Source of the DNA: Mycteria americana
Lineage: Eukaryota > Chordata > Aves > Ciconiiformes > Ciconiidae
NCBI RefSeq assembly: GCF_035582795.1
Contig: NC_134365.1
Coordinates: 220,551,887-220,615,886 of the forward strand
Reading direction: 5' to 3'
DNA length: 64,000 bases
Every line of letters begins with the position of its first letter. Positions within the stretch are counted from its first letter, which is position 1. Under the pieces are notes generated by a model, which worked only from the letters and a program-made list of their open reading frames with translations, ran no database searches and was not told the DNA's origin. Positions 1-14,400 of the stretch are shown piece by piece. A program made the translations under genes and the position numbers.

Positions 1-99
1 GTAGCTTCCCATAATATTTACCAGTTTAAGCTTCAGCCTGCAGCAGCATCCCTTACAGCCTTGCACAGCACCCGTGAGTCAACAGCAGCATCTCAGTTA

Positions 100-1124
<1,025 letters not shown>

Positions 1125-1144
1125 CTTGCGCCGCGCCGCCCGGC

Positions 1145-1290
1145 GGAAAGGAGGGAGCGGGCCCTGGAGGGAGGGCTATATCTGCCTTCCGCCGCTCCCC
1201 ATTGGGCCGGCGGGATCACGTGGGCTGGCGGGCGGGGGCCGATGGGAAATGTAGTCTTCCCGGTGCGCTGGCGCGCCGCCATGTTGGGGA
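1145..1290 (-). promoter_or_regulatory. RPS3: RPS3 core and proximal promoter (TOP start, TATA-like, CCAAT, E-box, ZNF143- and YY1-type sites)
   Basis: Reading on the minus strand towards the gene: an AACATGGCGGC YY1-type site at about 1274-1287; ACTACATTTCCCATC (1241-1255), which resembles the ACTACA-N2-TCCC site of ZNF143/THAP11; a CACGTG E-box at 1217-1222; a CCCAAT inverted CCAAT core at 1201-1206; a TATA-like GATATAG at about 1176-1182; and a 13-nt pure pyrimidine tract at 1145-1157. The tract lies about 25 nt below the TATA-like box, so transcription probably starts at a C inside it, giving a terminal oligopyrimidine (TOP) mRNA with a 5' UTR of about 25-35 nt. TOP mRNAs are translated under mTORC1/LARP1 control. 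Motifs are read by eye; the exact start site is inferred. Confidence 0.8.
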
Positions 1291-1299
1291 GGCTTAACC

Positions 1300-4200
1300 C
1301 TACCGCTGTCAGTGAGTTTTTCCGCCCTGCCAGGCTGCTGTGAACGCCCACAGCCGGCATTAAACCGGCTATAAAACCGGTATAAACGGGCACAGGAGTT
1401 AGCAGCACGATAATTCATCCCGATTTTCTATCTGGAGGCCCGCTCTGGTGGTAAAGAGGCCCTCCCCTCACAGCACTGCGACCAGCCACCCCAGGCGTGA
1501 GGGGAGCACAGCTCGCAGGCCGGTGGGAGATGAGGAGAGCAGCAGAGCCCCCCTCCTAACAGGCTGCTTCTGTCGTTTTAACCTATTTTTTAGGCAGTCA
1601 CAGATAAAGGAAACACCCATCAGGAAAAAGGTGTGAAAATCACGGACAGGCTATTTGGTTATTTCCAGGGAAACACCAGGAGTCTTTGCTGCCAGATGAT
1701 GCTATACTGTTATCCAGTAATTTGCTGCTTTATGTAGATTTTAACAATAGCTATTAACCATTTATAGTTAACCGTAAATATAGATGATAGTTAACTGTAA
1801 ACTTAAAGCTATTTATTGCAGGTCTTTCCTACTGTATGCGTGCAGCATCTTGAGCAACAGGGCTGTGGTCCCTATGCCTCGCTGCAAGACAAATGATTCA
1901 GTAAATAGGACAGTTGGGGCTCCGGGGCAGATCTTCTGTGGTTTTTTTTTCCTCCTACCACGGCATCATCACCTCTGCAGTCTGGGCACTGGGTTAAATT
2001 AGTAACAGCAGGATGGGATTTCTCGCTTGAAACTTCTATGGTGGCCAAAGATGGGGAAAGTGGCTTTTTTTTTTTTTTTAAAACAGTTTAGGGATCGTAG
2101 GGGATTACAGGGGTTTGGTTGCGCCATTTCAATTATAAATAATAATAATGGGTAGAATTGATACATGAAAAAACCAGCACACTAGTAGGTAAATATGGTC
2201 TGCTTGGGAAGAGTCAGCAAAGGGAAGTCCTGCCTTGCAAACCTCCCAGAAGGGAGCCAGAAGATGGGGGGATAAGGGCAAAAAGGCTGAAATGAGCTGC
2301 CTGGCTTCCTGAAAGACTTCTCTTGGAAAGCTTTGCCAGAGGCTTTACAGAAACTGAGCGGCCATGGGCGAAGGCAGGGGCATTGCACAGCTCTGCTCCT
2401 TACATGGATGCTGCAGGGGTCTGTGCAAGAAAAGAAGAAATTAAATGTTAGAATGATCAAAAAAGAAGGAAGAAATGGGAGACCATCATTTCACGGCTCT
2501 GTAAATAACTCTGTGGTGTGCCCACTGGGTACAGCTGATCCTCTGTTTCCAAAAGGGTAGAGGAGACCTGGGAGAGGGTCAGAGCAGGGGTGCTTACAGG
2601 TCTGGGAGCACCTCTGCGTGAAGTAAGCTGTGCAGGCTGGGACCTAACCTGGGAAAGATAAAACGTGGTCGAGATCTACCAACCCACACAAGCTTTGAGA
2701 GGATGGGCAGGGTCTGACTGTTCATGGTCCTCCCACGAAGAGCAGATGAAGGCAGTGGGAGCTGGGTGTTTGCTGCAAACAGGTTTGTCATATTTTCAGT
2801 TTTCTTTGGGCTTTTCGCTACAGAAAGAAACTCTGGACTAGATTTCTTCTGAGCCAGCTTGGCTGCTCTCTTGTTTGTAGGTAGCTGACAGTAGCGGATT
2901 GCTGGTTAGGGGCTAGTGGTGGTTCAAAATTAGATGGTTGATGGCCCTCGCGTCCCCGCCAAGAGGCATTGCCACAGGCTGGTCTGCCTGGCAGCCACCT
3001 CCCACACTGCCTCCATTTTCAGGCTGGACTGCTCAGGTCGTGCAAAGTTAATGAGCAAAAATCAGGTCCCATAAACGTGCCAGGCAACAATCAGCATCAC
3101 TCTGGGAACAGCGAGGTGGAGAAGGCACTTCTGCTCTGGAGCTGGTACCAACCCTTGAAGGGAGGACGGAGAGCGGAGTGGGACCTTTGGTGCCTGGGAG
3201 CGTGACTGAGGGTGTCCGACACCCTCGCCCAGCCCTCGCCCAGCTCTCTCCCAAACAGGGTGGCCACATCCGGACCCCTGTTGAAGTTTGGCCCATGCTA
3301 ACTCCTGCGCCGAACCCCGCCAGGGCCCCGTGAACAGTGTCACTGCACCGACAGTGGTGTTTTGGGGCCCGTGTTTTTCGGCATCGCTTTGCTGCCTCGT
3401 TGAGACGTAGCCAGGCAAACCATGCAGGGAATACCAGTATTACCAGTACAGCGCTGGTAAAACACCTCTCCTTCAAACACCCACGCCAGCATCACCCGTG
3501 GGGAGCAGTGGGGAGGCAGCAGCGCCTGGAGGAGCCAGCTCTCCTCTCTAGCAGGGAAAGGACTATTTTGCCACTAGATGTCAGTGGAGACGGTTTCCAG
3601 GGTGGGAAAAGCTTCGTGTCTCTCCTCACCTCCCTCCTCCCTCTTCCCCAGGGATTCATTTGTCCAGGATTTGAGGGATGACGGAGACATCGGCGAGACA
3701 AAGCCCGTCCGGAGCAGCCCATGGTCCACTTCGCAAGGACAGCTGCCGGTGAGGGAAGTGTGTCCCCTCTTATTGTCACCAAACACCTTTCTCTCACTCC
3801 TGGGGTGTCCAACCATCACGCCCGGCCCTCAGCCAACTCCTTCCCCTCCCTCTGGGCCTGTCCAAGCTTGGCTGTCCCTCACCCTCCACCCTTCAACCTC
3901 TCTCCCCACCCTCTGCAGAGAGCTATGATCTCTCCAGAGAGAAGGGATGCAGCAGGACATGCTGTCCCTCACCCCCGTCCCCCTTTCCTGCTCTGGTTGT
4001 GCCTGCTGTCCTCTGCTCCCACTCTCTTCCCTCATTCTCAGGCTGCCAAAACACGCTGACCTCAGTGGTCTCTCTGGTGGCCCCATCCTCCTCTCTCCTT
4101 TCATCTCCGTTCTCCTCAAGTGCCAGTTACTGTCTAGGGACTCCAGCAGTGCTGTTCTCAACGGGGACTTCCTCTTGGCCAAAATTAGGAGCCACAGCTC

Positions 4201-7200
4201 CATCGATCTCTTCCTGATCTCTGCCTCAGGGACTGAGGCTGTGGCCAGGCTGGAGCCAGGATGACCATGGATGGATTTGAGGGGCACTGAGGGCCCAGGG
4301 CTCAGACTGGGCTCATGTAGTGTGGACAGAAATACCTGCTTAGGCACTCTGTGAGCTCCTGGTGCTTTTCCCCATCTGCATCCCTGGACACAATGAGACA
4401 AAGCCAGCTCACATCCAGATGGCAGAAGAGGTGCTGGTCCCTTCCTAGCGCTGTATAAATCGCCACCGACGCTTCATCCAAGCCTATATCTGCAACAAAT
4501 TGGCCTGGGTGTAAGGCACCCTAATTTCTATCCCCCCATCTAAGCCTGCAGGTTGCTCCGCACCGTGCTTTCTGAACTGACCCCTCAGAGCGACCCACTG
4601 AGCTTCATCCTCCGGAGGAGCTGGGGCCGTTGGGCTGCATGGAGCTGTGGCAGAGCTGCAGAGGAGTTCAGAAGGATGCCCAGGATTTAAAGCAGGTAGG
4701 AAAAGGGACGGGGAAGCCACCTTATGAGGAGATATTCAAGCCAACAGGCCAGGGATGTACCTCGAACATCCCTAATCCATCTGGATGGATCATAGGACTG
4801 ACCAACACAGCGTTTCTGCACGGGCTGCAAACAAGCGTGAGTGCACATGACCTTTCCCCAGCCCACCACCGAGACACAAGATGAGCAGGAGAAACCTCAG
4901 CTCCGAGGAAAGCTTTCCTTTTTTCTTCCAGCATGGTGCAGTATCGCATTTTCCCTGGCAGCAAAGAGACTTAGAGGAGCTCCCCTCTTTCCTCCCTCAC
5001 CCCTGCCCCTTCCTCCCCCCTCCCTGGCCCATCCTGCTGTTTCTGGAGCCCGGGTGTCAACCAGCTCCCAGAAACACTCCAACACAAACACACATATATT
5101 TTGGAGGAGGTTATTTAAAGCCCTGCTTGTTTCCCTGCTCCAGCCCAGCTCCACAGCAGTCTGTGAGCACCAAGGAGAGAGCAGCAAATTGCGGCAGGGG
5201 GATGGGGACGGAGCCAGGCAGGAACATCTTGCTCAAAAGACCACGAAGGTGGTCAGGTTTGGGGTGGCACTTGGGGAACCCACAGTCCCAGCACCGTGCC
5301 AAGTTGAGGGGACATCTGCGTTTGTCCTCACCCCAGGGTAACGCCAGACCATCAGACACTGGCTTTGGAGAAGTGGCCAGCAGCTGAGGATGTCTCTGTG
5401 CAGGGACCCGAGCCCAAGACCCTATTAACCAGGGTCTCAAACAATTTTTAAGGAAAGACCCTCCTAACCTGCACAAAACCCACTCTGTTTGCTGGTTTCC
5501 AGCGTGGGACCATGATACTTCCAGAGCAGGAAGTATCTGCCCAAGATCATCTTTTTTTGAGGCTGAGTTTACCCAGGAGGGGCTCAGCCAATATATTTCT
5601 GGATCATATAAAGACAGGGAAAGGCACAACATTAGCAAAAAGCCTGGGCCTGACGTGCATTGCCTTTTCCATGCCCTATTAAGGAGAAACTATGTGTTGT
5701 GTCAGCATTTCAGGGTCAGCATCAACAACCGGAGCCGGGGTCAAGCTGCACCCTGGTACAAACCAGGGGCCTCGGTGGCGTTAGGCAGCAAGGGAATGTC
5801 CCCTTTCCCCCCAGACATGGCCCGGCTAAGCCAGTGGGCTCCAAGCCGTGGCCTTCACAGCTGGGAACATTTCAGTCCCTTCCACAAATAGCAACGTGGG
5901 ATTCCTCCCTCAGCTCCAGCCGTCCCCGTCTGCAGCCCAAGCCAGCCAGCGCAGCTCCCAGAGATAGGTGGTGATGCTCTGAGATGCTATTTGGAGCCAA
6001 ATGGGGATGGATTCATCTCTGCTCCATCCCTGCCGAAATGGAGGCCAGGACTATCCGTAAACCCCACAACAGGAGCAGCTGTCGCTCAGGTTTCTGGGGC
6101 CACAGGGAGCAGGGGAAAGGGTGGCCGTCCTTGGGGACTGCAGCCCTGCTGTCCCCCATTTCCCCACCACTGTTGCATGGAGCCAGCCACGCGAGGGCAG
6201 GGGCTGCTTCGCCCCAGGGAAAGGAGTTGTCTTTGTCCCCAAGGCCCCGGGTGGATGGAAAAACCCTTGGGGTTGCAGCAGCAAAAGCGAAAGGTCCCCA
6301 GCTGCATCCCCAGAGCATTGTCCCTGGCCGGCCTCGCGGCTCCCCCATCCTCCGGGAGCGGGATAAATGGGGCTGGTCAGGAAGGCACCAGCGATCCCAG
6401 CTACGTGGGAGAGCCTGGCCTCGCTCTGCTGCTGAGGACTTGGGGTTAGTCCCCGTAGGCTGCCACAACGATGCAGCCACCGGCTACAGCTCCGGTCATT
6501 ATCCTCTGCCTGGCTCCCAGGCACAGGATGGGCACCCTTGACATCCCACCTGCCCCCAGCTGGCATTAAAACCCCGCTGCAGCCCCCACTCCGGTGTGCA
6601 GCACTTGGATCTCCTCTTGCACTTGCAAAACAGGTTCCCTTTCGCAGCCATGGGCAGGAGCAAAAGCAGATGATGCACTGGAGGGATGTTACCCCTGGAC
6701 GTGGCATTTGGTGGCACCAGGGACGCCCCTGTGCCCCTGCCGAGGGCCCCTTGCAGGTGCCGGGAGGTTAGCGGCAGGTTTCCTCGCTGCAGGGGAAGCC
6801 GGCTTGGAGCAGGTTTGGGAATCAGGAGCTGTCCTGCCTCCCCCCAGCTCCTTTCATTGCCCAGACAGCGACATGGTTTATGGCAGCCGAAGGCCATTGA
6901 ACAGGCTCAATTAAGCCGGCATCCCCGCGTTTTCTCCCCGGGAACCTGGCTCCCGTTCAGAGCATCCAGGAGGGGCTGGCAGCCCTTCGCAGTGAAGGGG
7001 CCAGGAGAGCCAGCAGCCTTCCCGGCTCGCAGGCACGCTTGATTTTGGGATGCCCCGTGCTTTCCCTGGGCGAAAGGTGGCATTGGGAGCAAATGGGAAG
7101 GTCCCCAACTGCCATTGCTGCTGCTGCTGCTTTCATGCAGCAAACTAATACCGGCGCTGCAGGGAGATCCTGCAGGCACCCAAGGACCGTGCTGGCTCTG

Positions 7201-8900
7201 CAAAGGAAGAAAGCATCAGGGAACAGCCTCGGGGTCATCAAAACCACACCTGGACAGATTGGTATGGGCAGAAGCACAGGGCCTGCCCCTTCCCGCTGCA
7301 CCGAGACAGCCGTTCCCGAGACATGGGGCAGCCGCGGCCCGATCCAGCCTCTTCCACCTGCACTTACAGAGCAAGATGCAAACTGACTTTTGCGAGAGGG
7401 AGGGAGGTGAGGTAAAACCTTGGCCCCCGTGATCCCTTGTGCTCCGACACCTGCAGGATTTTGGGTTACAAGCTGGGTCCGCGCTCAGGACAGGATAGGC
7501 CCCGTCACCTCTCTGGATATGCCTTGGGAACCCGTTTCTTCTTCCCATTTCTCTCCCTGCAAAAACAAGCTGTGGCACAGTCCTTGGGGCCATGGTACAG
7601 GTGGATTTCGACAGCCTCAGCAGAGACCTTGTCTCTATCCACAGCAGACCCCAAAAGAGCCCCTCGAGAGTGAGTCCTCACTATGGACTCTCTTCCAAGC
7701 TCTGGCTCTGAGGATGTATCTCCTTTCCCCAAAAGCTTTTTGGGGTGTTGGAGGGATGGCACTCCTGCTCCTAAAATCATCCCTTTCACAGCAGCTGAGC
7801 TTGTCTGCTTGCAGCTGCAGGGATGGAGCTGGTGATAAAGGAAAGGGTGGCTGCTTGGAAGGATCCATCTGGATATAAATTTATTGACTGAGGCTGATAG
7901 ATGGTCTCCAACAGACGGGCTCCCCGGGGCTGGCTGTTCCCCAGCAGGACGGTGTACTACAACCCTGCGCTGTCAGGGCAGACACTCTTGGATCTGCTAC
8001 ATCGGACTGAGGGCCAGTACGGGAGTCACCTGCAGGCCTGAGGAACAGCAAGGAGGAGCTATGGAGGACCAAGATGGCCTCTGCAAGGAAACAGCTGCCC
8101 CCAGCAGCAAGAAATCTGATGGTCACTATTACAGGAACAACCAAATCTTCTAAAGGAGGAAAAAAAAAAATGCACTTACGCCAGTCAGCTCCCGACCACG
8201 TTTCTCAGCGGCGAGGAAGCTCTCCTGTAACGGGGTGGTCTCAGGGGAGAATGTCCGCTATGGGAAATGGAGCAGAAACCTCAGCCCAAGCCGAGGCCCC
8301 GCTGCGGGCTGGGAGCTTCATCACGGCAGCCCAGAGGAGGGGGGCAGGATCACGTACACAAGGAGCCAAGGGCAGAAGCTCTCTTCACTTCCCCAACGGA
8401 GGGTGCCGAGCAGCCTCCTCATGGAGTGTTTTATTGCGAAAGGAGCCGTTCCTCTGAAACAGAGTAATTTGAGCACGAGCAATCCGAAATACCTACTTGG
8501 ATGAGTATCTGTTCAGACACATAATTCAGACTTACTTCTGTCAGTTCTGCCCAGGCGGGACGAGGGCCGGGTGCCAGGACAGGACACAAGACCCAACAGC
8601 TTGACGCACCTACCCAGCCTTGTGTCCGTAGGATGCTGCTGTCTCCATGTGGCCTGTGAGCGGTCCCAAAACTGGGCCATCGCCATCCTCAGAGGGACAG
8701 GCTGCCTGTCCCACACTTCTGAGAGCCTAACCCCCATCCAAAGCTGCCAGATCCTGTTGCGACACCAAGAAACAAGACTAATGTCAATGCTCCAAGTTAA
8801 ACCTACATCCCACCACCTTTTTGTACAGGAGCCGGAGGCCTAGAAAAGAAAAACATCCAAATCACCATCCCTACAACCAGCAATTTCATCAGATGCACCA
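1300..8900. other. Intergenic, GC-rich, no recognised gene
   Basis: This stretch is upstream of RPS3. It is fairly GC-rich with C-rich and pyrimidine-rich patches (for example 3620-4080 and 4975-5060). Many frames of 100-220 codons are open on both strands at once, which is what this composition gives by chance. None contains a domain I recognise or has convincing splice partners. Small features seen: AACCGG/TATAAA-like repeats at 1354-1390, a short GCT repeat at 7118-7134, and T or A runs at 2066-2080 and 8159-8169. I see no transposon end here. Confidence 0.6.
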
Positions 8901-11432
8901 CAGAGTTAATGAATTTTCCCAGCAAGTAGCTGTGGAAAATAAAACCCAGGGTAGAGATGGACGAGATGAGATAGTTTGCATAACACAAATGGAGACCGGT
9001 CCTGGAAAGTAATTCAAGTAGAGATATGATGAATTGCAAGCACCAGTTGTAAAGCATTTGTAAAGTCTGACTCAGATGGGAGTTTTATTGCAAGAGCTGG
9101 AGTATTATAGTTTATTGCTGCAGTTGGAGGAGCTGCTACCGTTCGAGTTGAATTGCCATGTCTGTTAAAAATCCCCTCATGGAGTTACTCACAACTCTCT
9201 GGCAGCTCTGGAAAAGTTCCTGAGAAACGTGTCCTGCCCCCGTGGAGCTGGTTGTCTTCTGGCGAGCCCCTTCCCGTGCGGAGCAGCCTGAGGAAGCCGG
9301 CAGAGTGGAGCGAGATGGAGTGGAAACACGGCCGGGAGGAGCGGGAGTCAGGGCCACGTTTACAGGCCTTTTGTAAACATTTCACACGCAGGAGGATTTA
9401 CTGTTTCTTGGCTTGGCGAGAACACGGGGCACTAAGTCCAGCAGTGGAAGGTGGTGCGATCCTGCAGCACAAGGAGGGGAAAGGGTGCCGTATTTCCCGG
9501 CTGAGACGGCATTCAGCTGCCCCTGTCCTGTCTCCTTCCCTGCAGCCAACTAAAGGAATCCAAGAGCGGGATTGAAACTGGGGCAGCAACAGGTCAGGTC
9601 TACGCTAAGGACGAATGACTGTGGTCTAGTGAAATACGGCTCTGGAAACGTGCTGTGAATCTCCAGGAGGAGACTTCACATGTGGGAGAATGTGGTTAAA
9701 GTTTTCAAGTGACGAGGCTTGAAAAACAAAATGCCTAAACTTACAAATGGGCAAACTTAAAAGTTCTGCACCAGAAATTTTCTGGACTTAATCTGTAAAT
9801 TGCAGCGATCACCGAGCCATTACCGAAATGAAGAAGTCCAACCCACCAGCCTGACTCGATCGTAATCCTGGCCCATTACCTCCATTAAAGGTGATAAATT
9901 GTTGGGAGCGTTTTAGTGGCTGGGTCCATCACTCTGACACTTTCCTTTGGGCATCTGCCCTGGTAAACAAGATTTTGCTTCACTGCCTGGATTCACTTAA
10001 AGGACTTTAAGCACATTAGTAAATAATTTATACTTCCTTTAAAAACAGGAAATGAAATAAGGACGCTCGGTGTGCTACTTAGCTGGAAATTGTTTGGCTC
10101 TTTACTATTTAATGAACCAACTGGCTGCTAACAGAGGTCATTCCAGCAGCTCACACCCCGGCCCTACGGCTCTGTGCAGGGTACGTAAATTGAAACTTTA
10201 ATGGGCATTTCGAGGCGAGCAGTTTGCCCTGGTAGTATCACTTGAAACCCATCAGCTTAAATAAGTGATTCTTAATCAGCTTTCAAGCTCCAGGAAACAA
10301 GCAGAGGGCAGGAGGCGGCTGTTTTCCCCTGCGTACCACATTTTATGATGATTTATGGGTGCGTCTGTATCAGACACAGAGATAAGGCCGGTCATAAAGG
10401 CCATTACCTGCTCTTCCGTGCACTCCCCGAAACGGCAGCTCATGGTTTAACCGCTCGCCGCAGTTACATGACACAGGAGGATGTGGAGAGCCCAGGAGAG
10501 CTCCACCAAGACGGATGTGGGTGTGCATACACGACATATGCACTCAGTATGGGGAGAAAGCAGGGAAAAAAGGGGTTGCTTTTTCTCCTCTGGCCTGCGA
10601 GGGAAGAACAGCGCAGGTGCTCCACGCCGCAGGCCAGCACAGATCCCGCAGGAGGCATTTTTGCTGCTTTATATTGAAAAAAGTGGAGAGTGGGAAGTGC
10701 TGTGACACCAAGTTTCAGACTCGGCGGTGCCCACTGCTGCTTTTTGCCCTAACCCACGGCAGCACGTGGTGCCTGCTCTCGGCAGCGACGTCTGGAGCGC
10801 TCCGGCTGCTGTAACGATGGACTTCCATGACTCATTAGCTCGTCTGGACAAAGCCTCTCGAGCTGATGGTGGTCTCACCCATGGCAGTGTTGGGCGATGA
10901 GGGCTATTCCTCCTTGCTGCTGTGTTTCTCCCACTACCTTTTCGTGCGGCTTTTGATTTTCTGCCGGGAAGCTGGTCCTCGAGGGAAGCAATACTAATGC
11001 CCGAAGACACAGAGTGAAAACACAGCCTGAAACCTTGATGTGCCTTCTCCCCACTGCGCTGCTACCTGCAGCCTTAAGCTCCTTTCTATGCTAGGTAATG
11101 AGGTGATTAAAAGCAATAATTACAGCAGGAGAAATGCAGCGCCAGAAAATTACACCCCTTTTAGATTTTTCACAAAGACGTCGTGCTGCATCGGAGACTA
11201 ACTGCCGAGGAGCTTTTCCTCCTGCCAAGCAAACATTTCCTAACCGTCCAGAGGCCCAAACGTCGTGGTGGGGTCGCTGGGCGTTACACACAAGCGCTTT
11301 CTCTCTTGCACAGGGGTGGAGGGGAACATGTGGCTGATGTGTCTGATGCACTTGTGGGCATGCAAGTCTCTCTCCCCTGGGCTCTGAGCAGCGGCGTGTG
11401 TATTCCACACCCTCCTAGTGCACGTGTACCCC

Positions 11433-11470
11433 CCTACGATGGAAATGTCATCCTACGATGGAAACGTCAC
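11433..11470. repeat. 19-bp direct tandem duplication
   Basis: Two adjacent 19-bp units, 11433-11451 and 11452-11470, share the core CCTACGATGGAAA and differ at two positions. They probably arose by replication slippage. Confidence 0.85.
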
Positions 11471-14400
11471 TTATTTCACTGTCGTGAAAGGGGACAGGCA
11501 AGGGAAGAGCACGCACGGAACCGCAGGGGTTCAGCGGAGGAGAGGACACAGGTGCCTTATCCACTGCACCAGTGTTTCGTTCCCCACACCTCCCCACATG
11601 CAGCCCATCATCGACTGCAATCAGCTCAGCCCGTATTACTCCCTTTTTCTCCCAAACAGGAATCGTGCTCCTGTTGTTCCTAACTGCCAGCAGCCATATG
11701 GCCTAACACAAATCCCCATCTCTGCTGTTCTTCACCCAAAGTTTGGGAAACAGCGCGTAAAAGCACAGGTTTATAAATACACTTTTAAAATACCTTCCCT
11801 CGCCCATGCTTCTGGTAATGGAAAATGTCAGCACTGGCCCCAGCTCCAACGGGAGAATTGCAGGACGCCCGCTGACATCCCACGCTGGCGCTGCATCATT
11901 TGGGGATGGATCACGAGCCCACCCCGGTTCTGGGCTCAGCGTGTGGCACCGGTGAGCAGAGCCTTGGCAGGTGGCTCAGGGGCGTCCGTGCCAACGTGCA
12001 CCCTGAGCCCTGAATCCCATTGCTACCACAGGCATCGGATGGGAGCGCGAATGTCAGGTTCTGAGTGGTTTAACTGGCCTCTTTTTTTTTTTTTTTTTTT
12101 CCTTTTTTTAGTGCAAAGCAAAGCAGTTGGCACAGCTCTGCAGAGCTGCTTCTCCGAGGAACGCAGGCTCCATAGGGTTTCTCCACCTGGCTTCCTCCTG
12201 CATAGTTGCCTTCATGCAACCCAGGCTGTGGCCACGATCAACAACAGTCATTGCAGACCCAGCAGCGCTGCTATAGGTGCTATAGGGCCTGTTCCAATCA
12301 TTCCCTCCTTTACCTCCTGCGGGCAGCCAAACGCAGCCAGCAGCTTCTACAGCAGCCGCCGGGCCAGGGCTGCAGGTTAGCACCACACTGCACTCACATC
12401 TGTGAAGTCCTCGCTGGCCACAGACTCACAAAAACATTCCTTATTTTCACACTATTACGGTCGAGTGACAAAGCCCCGAATAAAACTACAGCCGTATCAA
12501 CAGCCTGTGTATAATGAGGCCATCAAACACCAGACACTGAGGCTGGGTGACATTAAGTTGGCCGTACTCAAACAATTTAACGGCCAGTTCGGTCTCTCTA
12601 TAAACACGCAACACCTACGCTCAATGCTGCCCTCGTCTCTGGAGCAGGCACGCAGTCGCCTTCCAGAGGACACGCTGCTTAAGAATGTGAAATCTGTTAT
12701 CCTGCAGAGTGATAGAGATTTTGGGGTTTTTTTATGGGAGTCTGGGGATTTGGAGGATGTAGGATTTTCCCTACTCGGGGGAACGAGAGAGGAGCAGTGC
12801 TCATCCCAGCCTGATCGTGATATGGTGAATGAAAGCAAAACTGATGGTGAAAGATTCCAGGTGGTGAGCAGTAACACACAAGGGCTGAAAGGGCCAGAAA
12901 TCAGCAACGGTTGCTCTGTCTCCGAGACACTGCACTTCTCCGTGGAGTCGTCCATCGGGGAGGATGACACCCAGAACACATTTTAAGGGAACTGGAGGCA
13001 AGTACCGGTGAAGTGACTCGATAAGGCTGCAGCAGGAGTCAGCGGAAGGGCAGACCCTTCGTCCCAGAGCTGTGCCTCAGAAGATTTCAGCTGTGTCGCC
13101 TCCCTGTTTGGGCTAGGGGAAGCAGAACTACTTTGCAATGCAGAGAACGAAGATGAAGGCTTCAAAGAGGCAGCATCCGTACTTGTAATCCAACACCAGG
13201 GCTCCTCGGGGAGGCTTTCTGAACCAGCGCTGGCTGACCTCCATCCTGCGGTTCCTTCTAATGGCCGTTGGCAAGAGGACAGACTGAGTACTAATGGGGC
13301 AAAACGCTCTCCGAGGTCCCATCGCCAGCTGAGTCTCGGCGTCCGAGCCTGTTCTTTACAATATGTACATCTGATCTTTGTAACTCATGGTTTGCCAGGC
13401 TGCCGCCTCAGTGAAAACCCCGGGTCAGCCAGCCACGGTGGGCAGGAATACTTCAGGCTCGGGACCGGCGGTGCGGCAGCAGAGCGGGAGCTGTTCATTA
13501 AGCAGCCTGGCAATAACCTGGTTGTTGCTTTGCCCTGCTCCCGCAGACAATTCTCCACCCCCAGGAAACAGCAAGAGAGCAGCAGTGATAAAATGGCTGT
13601 TAGTCTAAGCACAAGGTTATTTTCTAGGACGTTAACCAGAGTCCTCAGAAGCCAGCTTGCAAAAGACCCATGAAGAGCGAAAAGACACCTGACCAGAATG
13701 CAAAAGCAGAGCTGCAAACTTAACACCTTTTTTTTTTTTTCCTCTTTTAAAAATAGCTTTAAAGAAAGGGTGAACTCAAACCAGCGTTAGCAGTTTGAGC
13801 GGCTATTTGCTTTAGAAAACGAGCAGTTTCAGCAAAAATATCAGATGACTGCCATCCAGAAAGCTCTTCTTTTCAGTATCTCAGCTATTCACATCTCTAA
13901 ATAAAACATTCAAGCTGCAATACAACACAACTGTTTTGCAGGGGCTAATAAATAAATGAAAAGTATTTACCAAGCCTGCTTTTCTGCAGGAATAATACCC
14001 CTAACATCCTAGAATTATCTCCATCTATGTCTGGCTAGGAATTCAAATCAATAAATCGTCTCCTCATCCTCGGATTAGCTCAGTCAGATAATTTCGAAAG
14101 CAGCAGCAGCAGTTCCCCGCTGTTAGTCGTAACAGCTCTGCCAGCTGAATTAACATGAGATCCCCCTTGTTATCCGAGAACAATCACGCTCTGCCAGTGT
14201 CCTTGGGTAATAATTTGCACTGACCTCGACAACAATTTGTGGTAGTCTGAGAATCGGCTGTGATGCGGGTTTCCCTTCCAGGAACATTAACTGCCTGGTA
14301 TTTGGTCTTCTCACACGCAGCGTGGCTCTCTACTGCAAAAGCCGGGATGCGGTAAGATCGGTTGAGGGAAGCAGCGCTGATTTACGGCGCAGGGAGACCT

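Noticed and set aside
3829..4401. 190-codon minus-strand frame
   Set aside because: Low-complexity pyrimidine-rich DNA on the other strand explains the frame; no recognisable protein features.
6051..6707. 218-codon minus-strand frame, with several overlapping frames on the plus strand
   Set aside because: All six frames are unusually open here because the DNA is GC-rich and poor in TA. No domain and no splice partner were recognised.
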